Source of the DNA: a virus
Virus record (IMG/VR): IMGVR_UViG_3300044961_000248
Location: 1 to 34,605 of that record
Reading direction: 5' to 3' (one strand)
DNA length: 34,605 bases
The notes under the pieces: model-generated
Told to the model about the DNA's origin: nothing
The model's database searches: none
Seen by the model: the letters and a program-made list of their open reading frames with translations, nothing else
In this document: piece by piece, positions 1 through 6,453 of the stretch
Layout of the letters: every line of letters begins with the position of its first letter
How positions within the stretch are numbered: position 1 is the stretch's first letter
Program-made: the position numbers and the translations under genes

Positions 1-127
1 TGGAGCGGCTCGCCAGCGACCGCTCCTCGGATGTTCGTGCCGCGCTGGCATACAATCCGGCGCTGACGCCGGAGCTTATGGAGCGGCTCGCCAGCGACCG
101 CTCCTCGGATGTTCGTGCCGCGCTGGC
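1..127 (+). repeat. Near-perfect 78-bp tandem repeat within the LRV gene
   Basis: Positions 1-49 are identical to 79-127, an offset of 78 bp (26 codons). Each copy encodes ERLASDRSSDVRAALA. Identity at the DNA level indicates a recent duplication. The first copy is cut by the window edge, so the array may be longer upstream. Confidence 0.9.
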
Positions 128-566
128 TTCGAGGCCGGACTTGAAGCCAGAGCTTCAAGAGCGGTTGTTCGAAGCCAGTGCGTTACATTCCTTAGCCTCC
201 AACCCGGCGCTGACGCCGGAACTTCAGCGCCGTATCGCTGAATGTGATTTTTTCACAGCTCGCAAGGCTTTGGCCGGGAATCCTGCGTTGGTTCCCGATG
301 TTCAACGCTTTCTATCCGGAGATCCCGAATGGGAAGTCCGGCAAAAACTTGCACAACAGAAGAATTTGGTGCCGGACGTAAAGCTCCGGCTGTACGACGA
401 CCACGATGGCAGGGTCAGTACAGCTTGCACGCTGACCCACGAGTTCAAAATCGAGTATTACTTAAAAGAACGCGTATTTGCGGTCTACGCGGGCGGATAT
501 GTCGGATCAGCCCGCACGATGACGAAAGCTAGAGCGATGCTCCTCAAGGCTTTGGCGGAGCAGTGA
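3..566 (+). CDS. Leucine-rich-variant/HEAT-like repeat protein, 5' truncated
   Basis: The reading frame is open from the left edge of the window (first full codon at 3), so the true start lies outside. About 187 codons are visible. The protein is made of short helical repeats of roughly 24-26 residues with a recurring pattern like 'ALAxNPxLTPEL' (for example YNPALTPEL, SNPALTPEL, GNPALVPDV). This matches leucine-rich-variant or HEAT-like alpha-solenoid proteins, which act as protein-binding scaffolds. The last 50 residues lose the repeat and include an aromatic segment (EYYLKERVFAVYAGGY). There is no signal peptide or catalytic motif in the visible part. The next gene starts 53 bp downstream. 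It may be a host gene at a prophage border or a phage gene; the sequence does not decide. The repeat class is fairly secure, the function unknown. Confidence 0.72.
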   Translation, partial: ERLASDRSSDVRAALAYNPALTPELMERLASDRSSDVRAALASRPDLKPELQERLFEASALHSLASNPALTPELQRRIAECDFFTARKALAGNPALVPDVQRFLSGDPEWEVRQKLAQQKNLVPDVKLRLYDDHDGRVSTACTLTHEFKIEYYLKERVFAVYAGGYVGSARTMTKARAMLLKALAEQ

Positions 567-619
567 GGATAACAACCTTTCCCGAAGCTACGGCGCTGCC
601 AACACGCAGGAGAAAGAAA

Positions 620-988
620 ATGAATCAGGTAAAACGATTCAAAGCAACAACGCAGGAACTGTCAGCAAAAGGTTACACGTTTCGACCGTCACGTGACGGT
701 CGAATGGAAATAATGCACATTTCTACTGGCTTGATTGTCGGGCACTTCTATGCCCCCGAGGCTGTTGCCGCAGTAAAGGAATGGGAAGATCAATTTCCTG
801 TATGTGAACTCTGCGGCGACATTGTGTGCGCCGAGCCAGGCGTGAATTGGGAGTGCGACGAAACTGGAGGTTGGACGGTGGTTCACGCCGACTGCTATGC
901 AGATACGCTTCCCTACGTTCCGACAGATGCGGAATTGGCAGCAGAAGAAGCCGAGATTGACGCAGCACGTGAAGAGTTTCTACGATAG
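620..988 (+). CDS. Small cysteine-rich (possible zinc-binding) protein
   Basis: The product has 122 residues and I do not recognise its family. I chose the start at 620 because AGGAGAAAG lies just upstream; an in-frame start at 563 would overlap the preceding gene and lacks this site. Residues 62-92 contain C62xxC65, C70, C79, H89 and C92, a spacing compatible with one treble-clef or ribbon zinc site. The N-terminal 55 residues are basic and mixed alpha/beta. The C-terminus (from about 100) is an acidic helix rich in Ala and Glu. The gene sits alone between the LRV gene and a strong hairpin, and upstream of the promoter for the lysis genes. A DNA- or protein-binding role is possible but not shown. 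Confidence 0.65.
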   Translation: MNQVKRFKATTQELSAKGYTFRPSRDGRMEIMHISTGLIVGHFYAPEAVAAVKEWEDQFPVCELCGDIVCAEPGVNWECDETGGWTVVHADCYADTLPYVPTDAELAAEEAEIDAAREEFLR

Positions 989-994
989 TATATA

Positions 995-1044
995 GCGTAA
1001 CTGCAATGACAGCGCTCTGGCGGGCGCTGTCATTGCAGTTACGC
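995..1044. terminator. Perfect 21-bp hairpin, probable transcription terminator
   Basis: The left arm at 995-1015 is exactly complementary to 1024-1044, with an 8-nt loop. It begins 7 bp after the stop codon of the small Cys-rich gene. No T-tract follows on either strand, so it is not a classical intrinsic terminator. It may be a bidirectional stop, a protein-binding site or the relic of a small element end. Confidence 0.5.
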
Positions 1045-1121
1045 TTACGCTACCTACGGCTAGGCATGTGGTAGCGCATCTGCGCGTCATTGTTACGTGG
1101 TAGCTTATAAAGCGAGGAGTG

Positions 1122-1130
1122 TGTTATAAT
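1122..1130 (+). promoter_or_regulatory. Extended -10 promoter upstream of the lysis genes
   Basis: TGTTATAAT is a perfect TATAAT with an upstream TG (extended -10), 35 bp before the endolysin start codon. I see no convincing TTGACA-like -35 at 16-18 bp, which is tolerated in extended -10 promoters. The site follows the 995-1044 hairpin, so it would open a new transcription unit running through the lysis, modification and possibly head genes. Confidence 0.55.
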
Positions 1131-1164
1131 ATATCGGCGCTCGCTCTCACGCAGGAGATGTGCA

Positions 1165-2730
1165 ATGCCGCCTGCGCTCGGTATCGTTCACACGTACGCA
1201 AAACTCGATGATTGCAGCGCGGCTATCGCTGCGCTGCGTGGCACTTGGCTCAAGATTGTGCCAGCCTGGTGGCCGCATGGCGCGGCTGCGCTGGCTGCGC
1301 TGCCTGGCCGCAAAGTCATCCGCACGTCGTGGGGCGATCCCTCGTATGCCAACGGCGCACGCGCCTACCCGCTGCCACGTGAGGTGATCGCCGAAGTGCG
1401 ACCGTATCTCACGTTGATTCCCGACGCCGTCATTGAGGTCGGCAATGAGCCAAGCGGACACGGCCTCGACATCCACCGCTACAACGCGCACCTGGTCGAA
1501 ACGGTGCGCACCCTCCGTCAGAACTTTCCCCGTGCGACCATCCTGCCTCCAGCGCACTCCCCCCACGCGCCCGAACGTGTCCGCTGGCTCCAGATTCTTG
1601 CACCGATCTCGCGTGAATGTGACGCGCTGACCATCCACGGCTACAGCGACGAGGAGGTGCACGGCGAGCAGCGCCTGGTGCGTCAGCACGTTAGCGCTTC
1701 AAAGCCGATCTGGTTGACGGAAGTGAACTACGGTCGAGATATGTCCGACGCTGATCGCGCCGCTGGTCTGCTTGCGCTGTTCCGCGAGCTGCCAGACGTT
1801 GAAGTCGCGTTGCTCTACCACCTCGACACGTATACCGGTGATCCGCTGGAGCAGCAGGGCGGAGCGTTTTATCGTCTGAGCCTGGCGACGCTTCAGGCGA
1901 TGGGAGCACAGCAGATGATTATTCGCGATGTGCGTGCGGAGCTTGCGCACTACCGCACGCATACGCTTAAGCGCGGCGACTGGTTGATCGGACGCCGCAC
2001 GCGTACCACTGCCCAGACGTTGCACTGGAACGGCCCGGCGGTACCTGTCCACCGGCAGCGCGGCGCGGGCGTCATGGAGCAGTTGCGCATTGATGTCGAG
2101 TGGCAGACCCGGCCCGGCTGGGCCGGTACGCAGCGCGGTGCCGATGGATTGCAATATCACACGGCTGTAGACGCCGACGGCGTGATCTATCGCTGCCGCG
2201 ACGAGGACGCCAAGCTCTGGCACTGCGGTCACGCGACAGGCAACGCGGAAAGTCTAAGCTTACACCTGCTCCTCGGTCGCGGCCAAGCGCCGACCGAGGA
2301 GCAGTGGCGGGCCACGTTGTGGTTGCTGGATGACTGGCGCGTGCGCTACCGCTTCCCGATCAGCCGCTCTTTCGGCCACATGGAGTGGGTTTCGTCGGAA
2401 TGCCCCGGCCCTGACGTAATGCGTCTGTTGCGGGCGTATCGGAGCGCTCCGGCACAACCACCAGCGCAAATTGTGCCGCCGGGCATGCGTCGGTTCGTGG
2501 TCAGCTTGCCTGCCGAGAGCCGGGCCACGGTTCGCCAAGGGCCGAGCCGGGCGTACGCCATCGCCGGCCACCTGCGGCCAGGTCACGAGATCTACGTCGA
2601 TGCAGTGTTACCCGATGAGCAAGGCGAGACGATTGGAGGTCGCCGCGAGTGGGCGCATATGGCCCATATCGCGGATCAGCAAACCGACCTGGGTTTTGTG
2701 CATCTATCTGCGCTGCGTGAGCAGGTGTAA
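1165..2730 (+). CDS. Endolysin-like: GH-A-type glycosidase domain + amidase/PGRP domain + SH3-like tail
   Basis: The product has 521 residues; GCAGGAG sits upstream of the ATG. Residues about 1-250 resemble a TIM-barrel glycoside hydrolase of clan GH-A: GNEP (93-96, E95 as likely acid/base) and WLTEVN (183-188, E186 as likely nucleophile). Residues about 305-428 resemble an N-acetylmuramoyl-L-alanine amidase/PGRP fold: YHTAVDADG (331-339), LWHCGHATGN (351-360), SFGHMEW (402-408) and SECPGP (411-416). Residues about 443-520 look like an SH3-type wall-binding domain (TVRQGPSRAY, FVHLSAL). The expected role is peptidoglycan cleavage at lysis, with two different chemistries. H405 and C413 fit the amidase zinc site, but the position of the first His ligand appears to be E312, so the amidase half may be altered. 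It overlaps the next gene by one base (TAATG). No signal peptide is seen, so export would need a holin. Confidence 0.75.
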   Translation: MPPALGIVHTYAKLDDCSAAIAALRGTWLKIVPAWWPHGAAALAALPGRKVIRTSWGDPSYANGARAYPLPREVIAEVRPYLTLIPDAVIEVGNEPSGHGLDIHRYNAHLVETVRTLRQNFPRATILPPAHSPHAPERVRWLQILAPISRECDALTIHGYSDEEVHGEQRLVRQHVSASKPIWLTEVNYGRDMSDADRAAGLLALFRELPDVEVALLYHLDTYTGDPLEQQGGAFYRLSLATLQAMGAQQMIIRDVRAELAHYRTHTLKRGDWLIGRRTRTTAQTLHWNGPAVPVHRQRGAGVMEQLRIDVEWQTRPGWAGTQRGADGLQYHTAVDADGVIYRCRDEDAKLWHCGHATGNAESLSLHLLLGRGQAPTEEQWRATLWLLDDWRVRYRFPISRSFGHMEWVSSECPGPDVMRLLRAYRSAPAQPPAQIVPPGMRRFVVSLPAESRATVRQGPSRAYAIAGHLRPGHEIYVDAVLPDEQGETIGGRREWAHMAHIADQQTDLGFVHLSALREQV

Positions 2731-3071
2731 TGTCGCGGCTTGAGGCGGAACTCGCCGCGCTGCGCGTCGCCGAACTGCGGCTCGCACGCGATCCAGACAG
2801 TCGCGCTCTGCACCTCGAAGTCCACCTACGCCGCCGCGCGCTGCATGCCGCCAAGCAGCAGACGCCACAGGAACCATTAGCAGAACTGATTGCAAAACTA
2901 CTGCGCAACGAAATTACCACGGATACGGCAGGTCATGCAATCGCTCGTGATCCATCGCTCGCCGGCCAGGTTGCCGCACTGACTATCGGACAACACGCTC
3001 AGTTTGGTGAGTTTCGCACGGGAGACATCGCGGCTGGCAATATCATCAATATTCGAATCGGATCGGCATGA
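2730..3071 (+). CDS. Small hypothetical protein with a GD-I-xxG-N-I C-terminal motif
   Basis: The product has 113 residues and I do not recognise its family. Its start shares one base with the endolysin stop, so it is translationally coupled. Residues 1-50 form a basic, Leu/Ala/Arg-rich helix that could be a coiled coil. Residues about 50-90 are a second helical segment (AELIAKLLRNEI). The end, TGDIAAGNIINIRIGSA, is a short beta-prone stretch. Its shape recalls GD-hydrophobic-AG-N/D-I segments that I associate with Chloroflexota and cyanobacterial signalling or NTPase proteins; that likeness is from memory and weak. Its place between endolysin and holin candidate suggests a lysis accessory role, which is inference. 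Confidence 0.6.
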   Translation: MSRLEAELAALRVAELRLARDPDSRALHLEVHLRRRALHAAKQQTPQEPLAELIAKLLRNEITTDTAGHAIARDPSLAGQVAALTIGQHAQFGEFRTGDIAAGNIINIRIGSA

Positions 3072-3370
3072 GCTTAGACAGTATTGAACAAGAACTTTTG
3101 ACAACACTCCGCAGTGTCGATGCCGAACTGCGGATGGTCAAGCACGTTCAAGAAGAGCACGCGGCGGCGATTACGCAGCTTACGCAGCGCATGCAAGCAT
3201 CGATCAACAGCCTGTCCTCCTGGGTGTCTGATGTGCAGCATGCGCAACGATCCGCGACGGTGCTTTCGATGCGTTTGCTCTGGTGTTTGATCGCGCTGAC
3301 AGTAGTCGCGCTCGTGGTGTTGTTGAGCTTTGAGGTATTCTTGCTTTGGCAAAACGTGGTGTGTCGATGA
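3068..3370 (+). CDS. Coiled-coil protein with one C-terminal membrane segment, holin/XhlA-like candidate
   Basis: The product has 100 residues and starts in an ATGA-type overlap with the preceding stop. Residues 1-62 are an amphipathic heptad-like coiled coil (LRSVDAELRMVKHVQEEHAAAITQL). Residues about 68-93 are a strongly hydrophobic membrane segment (LLWCLIALTVVALVVLLSF), followed by a short polar tail. This topology, N-terminal coiled coil plus one C-terminal membrane helix, resembles XhlA/haemolysin-type phage lysis proteins. Together with the endolysin 340 bp upstream it makes a holin or lysis-accessory role likely. No family signature is decisive. Confidence 0.6.
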   Translation: MSLDSIEQELLTTLRSVDAELRMVKHVQEEHAAAITQLTQRMQASINSLSSWVSDVQHAQRSATVLSMRLLWCLIALTVVALVVLLSFEVFLLWQNVVCR

Positions 3371-3750
3371 CTATGCTGCATGACGATGACCATGACCGAC
3401 TGAAAGCATTGCTTGCCGAACATACGGCAACGATTCTAAAGCTGATCGATGAACGTCATACGCGACTTGCTGGCGCGTGTACTGAGATCATCATTGCTTC
3501 CGAAGAACGCACTGATGCTGCGTTGCAGAGATTGCATGCGGATATGCAGCGTTTGCACCAGGCGGTAGACGACTTGGCCGCCGGGCGGCGGGGAGACACG
3601 ATTGATCAAACGCGTCAGATCGCTGAACGTCTTGACGTGATCGACGCGCATATCCATCTAATCCTCGAACGCCTGGAGCGCGACGATCTCCGCTTTGCAG
3701 ACATTGATGCGCGAATGCGTGCAGTCGAATCGAAGGACGCCACCGTATGA
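3367..3750 (+). CDS. Coiled-coil protein of unknown function
   Basis: I prefer the start at 3367, where ATGA overlaps the stop of the preceding gene; an in-frame start at 3346 is possible. The resulting 127 residues are almost entirely predicted helix with heptad periodicity (DRLKALLAEHTATILKLI, ALQRLHADMQRLHQAVDDL, RLDVIDAHIHLILERLERD). No membrane segment or cysteine is present. The stop overlaps the start of the methyltransferase (ATGA at 3747). It may partner the neighbouring membrane coiled-coil protein, given similar length and pattern, but that is only suggested by position. Confidence 0.62.
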   Translation: MTMLHDDDHDRLKALLAEHTATILKLIDERHTRLAGACTEIIIASEERTDAALQRLHADMQRLHQAVDDLAAGRRGDTIDQTRQIAERLDVIDAHIHLILERLERDDLRFADIDARMRAVESKDATV

Positions 3751-4451
3751 CTTTGACGCGACGCAAGAAGAATTCGATACGCGGTGGCGATGACTTTGGC
3801 GAGACGCGTTGCAATGCGGGCGACCTGTGGGTCATCGGCGGAGTTCACCGGCTCATCATCGGCGATAGCACCGAACCGGCGACGGTGGCGCGGCTGATGG
3901 ATGGAGAGCGGGCGGCGTTCAGCGAGATTGATCCGCCATACGACATGGCTGCCGATGTTCAAGCAAGCGTTTGCGCTGCGTCAAGTGGCACGATTGCATT
4001 GTGGGGAATGGCGTTTGAGTTGTGGCCTGTCTGTCAATGGTGGGGGAAATGGCCAGAACTTGATCTGATTTGGCGCTTTTACTTCGGGAGGCTGTACAGC
4101 AAGGCGCGTCCGTTTTGTCACCATCGCAATATATGGATGTTTAATATTGACTATTACAATGCTGGTTGGCGAGGCAAAAACGGCATTCCGCCATCCACAT
4201 TTTTTGAAGCAGCGTATGTCTCGAAACATCACAAACACGAAAAGCCCGTTGCGTTGTTGCAAACTATTCTCGAAATTTACAGCCCGCCTGAAGCGCTGAT
4301 CTACAGTCCTTTTCTCGGCTCAGGCACCACGCTCATAGCCGCGCACAGGACAGGGCGGCGTTGTTACGGCGTCGAGATCGAGCCGCGCTACGGCGATGTG
4401 ATCTTGCGGCGAGCGGAGGCCGAAGGGCTGACGGTGGAACAGGCAGTTTAG
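3747..4451 (+). CDS. Beta-class DNA methyltransferase (N6-adenine or N4-cytosine)
   Basis: The product has 234 residues. It transfers a methyl group from S-adenosylmethionine to an exocyclic amino group in DNA. Motif IV, DPPY (62-65), comes before motif I, FLGSGTT (189-195), followed by RCYGVEIEP. This order defines the beta class. The N-terminal segment GDLWVIGGVHRLIIGDST (25-42) is typical of phage methyltransferases that often carry an upstream ParB-like domain; here that domain is absent, and the protein is shorter than usual for this group. KHEKPVALLQ (163-172) before motif I fits the family. The gene overlaps the coiled-coil gene upstream and lies 8 bp before the DpdA-like gene, so the two modification enzymes are probably co-expressed. 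DPPY cannot tell N6A from N4C. Confidence 0.85.
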   Translation: MTLTRRKKNSIRGGDDFGETRCNAGDLWVIGGVHRLIIGDSTEPATVARLMDGERAAFSEIDPPYDMAADVQASVCAASSGTIALWGMAFELWPVCQWWGKWPELDLIWRFYFGRLYSKARPFCHHRNIWMFNIDYYNAGWRGKNGIPPSTFFEAAYVSKHHKHEKPVALLQTILEIYSPPEALIYSPFLGSGTTLIAAHRTGRRCYGVEIEPRYGDVILRRAEAEGLTVEQAV

Positions 4452-4459
4452 AGAACGAT

Positions 4460-5266
4460 ATGACGTGGGATGTTCGACAGCAAACGCTCTTTGACGATCC
4501 GGCGTTGACGGCTATCGCTGAACGTGCGGCGCTTCGAATGCGGCGAACGAAACAGCCTGCTCCTAGTTCGCCCGTCGATCTGATCTTTACTTTTTCTGGC
4601 GGAAACGGATTGTGCTGCATTGCGCGGAGTGCGGGCATGCTCTACGGTGTGCGATCAACCGATAACGCTTGTGTGTATTGCAATCCGGTTTTTATCGACA
4701 ATCATTATCATGCCTACGACCACGCGCACCACGTTTCGGTAGTTCGACAGCACCGGCCCAGGTACGCCACTGTGCGCGATGTAATGACACGCGAGCAATG
4801 CGCGCAGGCGGATATTGCGTATTATGAATTGTCGCAGATCTTAGATTGGGCTGAAGAACTTGCGGAGTACGCAGAGCACGTGATTGTCATTCCTAAGTAT
4901 GATTGTCTGGATCGCATTCCAGAATCGTATATGCTCGGTTATAGTGTGCCAACGTCGTACGGCGGAACGCCATTACCGATCAGCGCATTTCGCGGACGCC
5001 GTGTGCATCTCCTCGGTGGCGAACCACGATTGCAGGTCGAATACTGGCGAGAACTTGGCTCGGATGTGGTCAGCATTGACAACAACTACATTCAGCGCAA
5101 GTCGCAATTCGGCATGGTGCTCACAGAAACATTTGAGTGGAAGCAACTGTATGAGTATGGAGACTTAGGCTCATTGCCAAATCCGTGGTATGTGTGCTTT
5201 GCAATGAATTGCGGGCGCGTTGTGCAACTGTTTGGCCAAGAAGATCGTATGAAGGAGAACGCATGA
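4460..5266 (+). CDS. Putative DpdA-type transglycosylase (7-deazaguanine insertion into DNA)
   Basis: The product has 268 residues. I chose the ATG at 4460, just after the methyltransferase stop, because upstream in-frame starts lie inside that gene. The pattern matches what I know of tRNA-guanine-transglycosylase-like TIM barrels of the DpdA families: DLIFTFSGGNGL (40-51), RYATVRDVM (101-109), VIVIPKYDCLDRIP (141-154), MLGYSVPTSYGG (158-169), VHLLGGEP (182-189) and DVVSIDNNY (202-210). Segments like 'HLLGGxP...Q...W..L...VVSxDxN' recur in that superfamily. DpdA enzymes exchange guanine in DNA for a 7-deazaguanine base. D149 and D207 are candidate catalytic aspartates. The next gene is a YhhQ-family precursor transporter, overlapping by 4 bp, which strongly supports this reading. 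A DpdA2/DUF6610-type assignment is my guess. The substrate base cannot be read from the sequence. Confidence 0.62.
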   Translation: MTWDVRQQTLFDDPALTAIAERAALRMRRTKQPAPSSPVDLIFTFSGGNGLCCIARSAGMLYGVRSTDNACVYCNPVFIDNHYHAYDHAHHVSVVRQHRPRYATVRDVMTREQCAQADIAYYELSQILDWAEELAEYAEHVIVIPKYDCLDRIPESYMLGYSVPTSYGGTPLPISAFRGRRVHLLGGEPRLQVEYWRELGSDVVSIDNNYIQRKSQFGMVLTETFEWKQLYEYGDLGSLPNPWYVCFAMNCGRVVQLFGQEDRMKENA

Positions 5267-5784
5267 GATCCTTTTTGATTGCCGCGCTGTACTGTTTGTC
5301 CGTGTTCGTTGCCAACCTGCTTGCCGGCGTGCTCATTCCGCTGCCGTTCTTCGGTCTGTTGTCGCTCGGAACGGTTGCGTTTGGCGCAACGTTCACCTTG
5401 CGCGATTATGCGCATCAGTATGGTCGAACGTTCGTTTATCGCATGATCGCTGTTGCCGCCCTCGTTAACGTCATCGGCGCACTCCTGACCGATACGCCGT
5501 TGCGTTTTGTCATCGCATCGTTTATCACGATTGTGATCGCCGAATCGGTGGACACCGAAGTGTATCACCGTATCAACGCTGCATGGATGTATCGTGTCAT
5601 GGGCAGCAACGCTGTCAGCATTCCGACGGATAGCGTGTTGTTTGCGTTACTCGCGTTTGGCGGTACGATGCCCTGGATTGCGGTCGCCGCGATCATCTGG
5701 GCTGACATTGTCGTGAAAACGCTGGTTGGCACTCTTGTTGGCGCAGTGCGCGTGTTTCGCACCTCGCGCACCACAGCACCATGA
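5263..5784 (+). CDS. yhhQ: YhhQ/VUT-family queuosine precursor transporter
   Basis: The product has 173 residues. The start at 5263 overlaps the preceding stop (ATGA) and has GAAGGAG upstream. About five or six hydrophobic segments are visible, with family hallmarks ANLLAG (17-22), TFTLRDYAHQYGR, ESVDTEVYHRI and SNAVSIPTDSVLFALLAFGG near the end. The length is near that of phage and actinobacterial YhhQ members, and shorter than many cellular ones. The family moves 7-deazapurines (preQ0, preQ1, queuine) into the cell. In a phage next to a DpdA-like gene, the likely role is to supply the modified base for DNA. No FolE, QueD, QueE or QueC homologue is present in the window, so the phage would depend on import or host synthesis. 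Confidence 0.82.
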   Translation: MRSFLIAALYCLSVFVANLLAGVLIPLPFFGLLSLGTVAFGATFTLRDYAHQYGRTFVYRMIAVAALVNVIGALLTDTPLRFVIASFITIVIAESVDTEVYHRINAAWMYRVMGSNAVSIPTDSVLFALLAFGGTMPWIAVAAIIWADIVVKTLVGTLVGAVRVFRTSRTTAP

Positions 5785-5813
5785 TTACACTACGGAGCAG
5801 GATGCCACTTGAA

Positions 5814-5854
5814 GTTTTGGAGAGCCAAAACGATCATTATGATCGTTTTGGCTC
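5814..5854 (+). promoter_or_regulatory. Overlapping alternative hairpins upstream of the terminase genes
   Basis: A near-perfect 15-16-bp stem pairs 5822-5837 with 5839-5854. A competing shorter stem pairs GTTTTGG (5814-5820) with CCAAAAC (5825-5831), which uses part of the left arm of the larger stem. The two cannot form together. No T-run follows. The site lies between yhhQ and terS and may be an attenuator, a processing site or an operator. Confidence 0.45.
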
Positions 5855-5871
5855 GCTAGGGCCGAAATGCT

Positions 5872-6453
5872 ATGAGCAAAGAATCAACAACATTAATCAA
5901 GCCGCTCACAGCTAAGCAAGAAGCGTTTGTTGCGCATTATTTGCGTACGTGGAACGCGACTGAATCCGCACGGGCAGCGGGATACCCGGAACGTTCAGCG
6001 CGGCAAATTGGATCAGAAAACTTGTCAAAACCTGGCATTCAGGCCGCCATTCGCGAACGTTTGAATGAATTGCACATGTCTGCCGACGAGGTTCTGTCTC
6101 GCGTGACGGCTATTGCTCGTGGCTCGCTCGCTCCGTTTCTGCGCCGTGGCACGGAGGGCGATCTTATTGGTTTTGATCTCAGCGACGATCAGTCGTTGGG
6201 ACTACTCAAAAAAGCCAGCGTTACGGAGCGACGCTTAAGATCAGGCGATACAGAACGCACGGTGACGATTGAGCTTTACGACGCCCAGGCCGCGCTCACG
6301 AAACTCGGCGAGCATCACAAGTTGTGGGGCGACAAGAGCCTGAACGGCTTGATGAAGCTGATCGACCTGAACAAGCTGACGCCGGATCAGCTTGAGCGCA
6401 TTGCGAATGGAGATGATCCGCTTGCTGTTCTCCTCACTCCAACTCAGGGCTAA
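5872..6453 (+). CDS. terS: Terminase small subunit (terminase_2 type)
   Basis: The product has 193 residues. Residues about 12-60 carry the classic helix-turn-helix start of this family: LTAKQEAFVAHYLRTWNATE, SARAAGYPERSARQIGSENL and KPGIQAAIRERL. Small terminases bind the packaging site on phage DNA as a ring and hand it to the large subunit. Residues 70-170 continue with AIARGSLAPFLRRG and a helical C-terminus (QAALTKLGEHHKLWGD) likely to form the oligomer. The ATG at 5872 has only a weak ribosome site, but the homologous region begins soon after, so an earlier start is unlikely. The gene overlaps the large subunit start by about 45 bp, the usual pairing. Confidence 0.9.
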   Translation: MSKESTTLIKPLTAKQEAFVAHYLRTWNATESARAAGYPERSARQIGSENLSKPGIQAAIRERLNELHMSADEVLSRVTAIARGSLAPFLRRGTEGDLIGFDLSDDQSLGLLKKASVTERRLRSGDTERTVTIELYDAQAALTKLGEHHKLWGDKSLNGLMKLIDLNKLTPDQLERIANGDDPLAVLLTPTQG

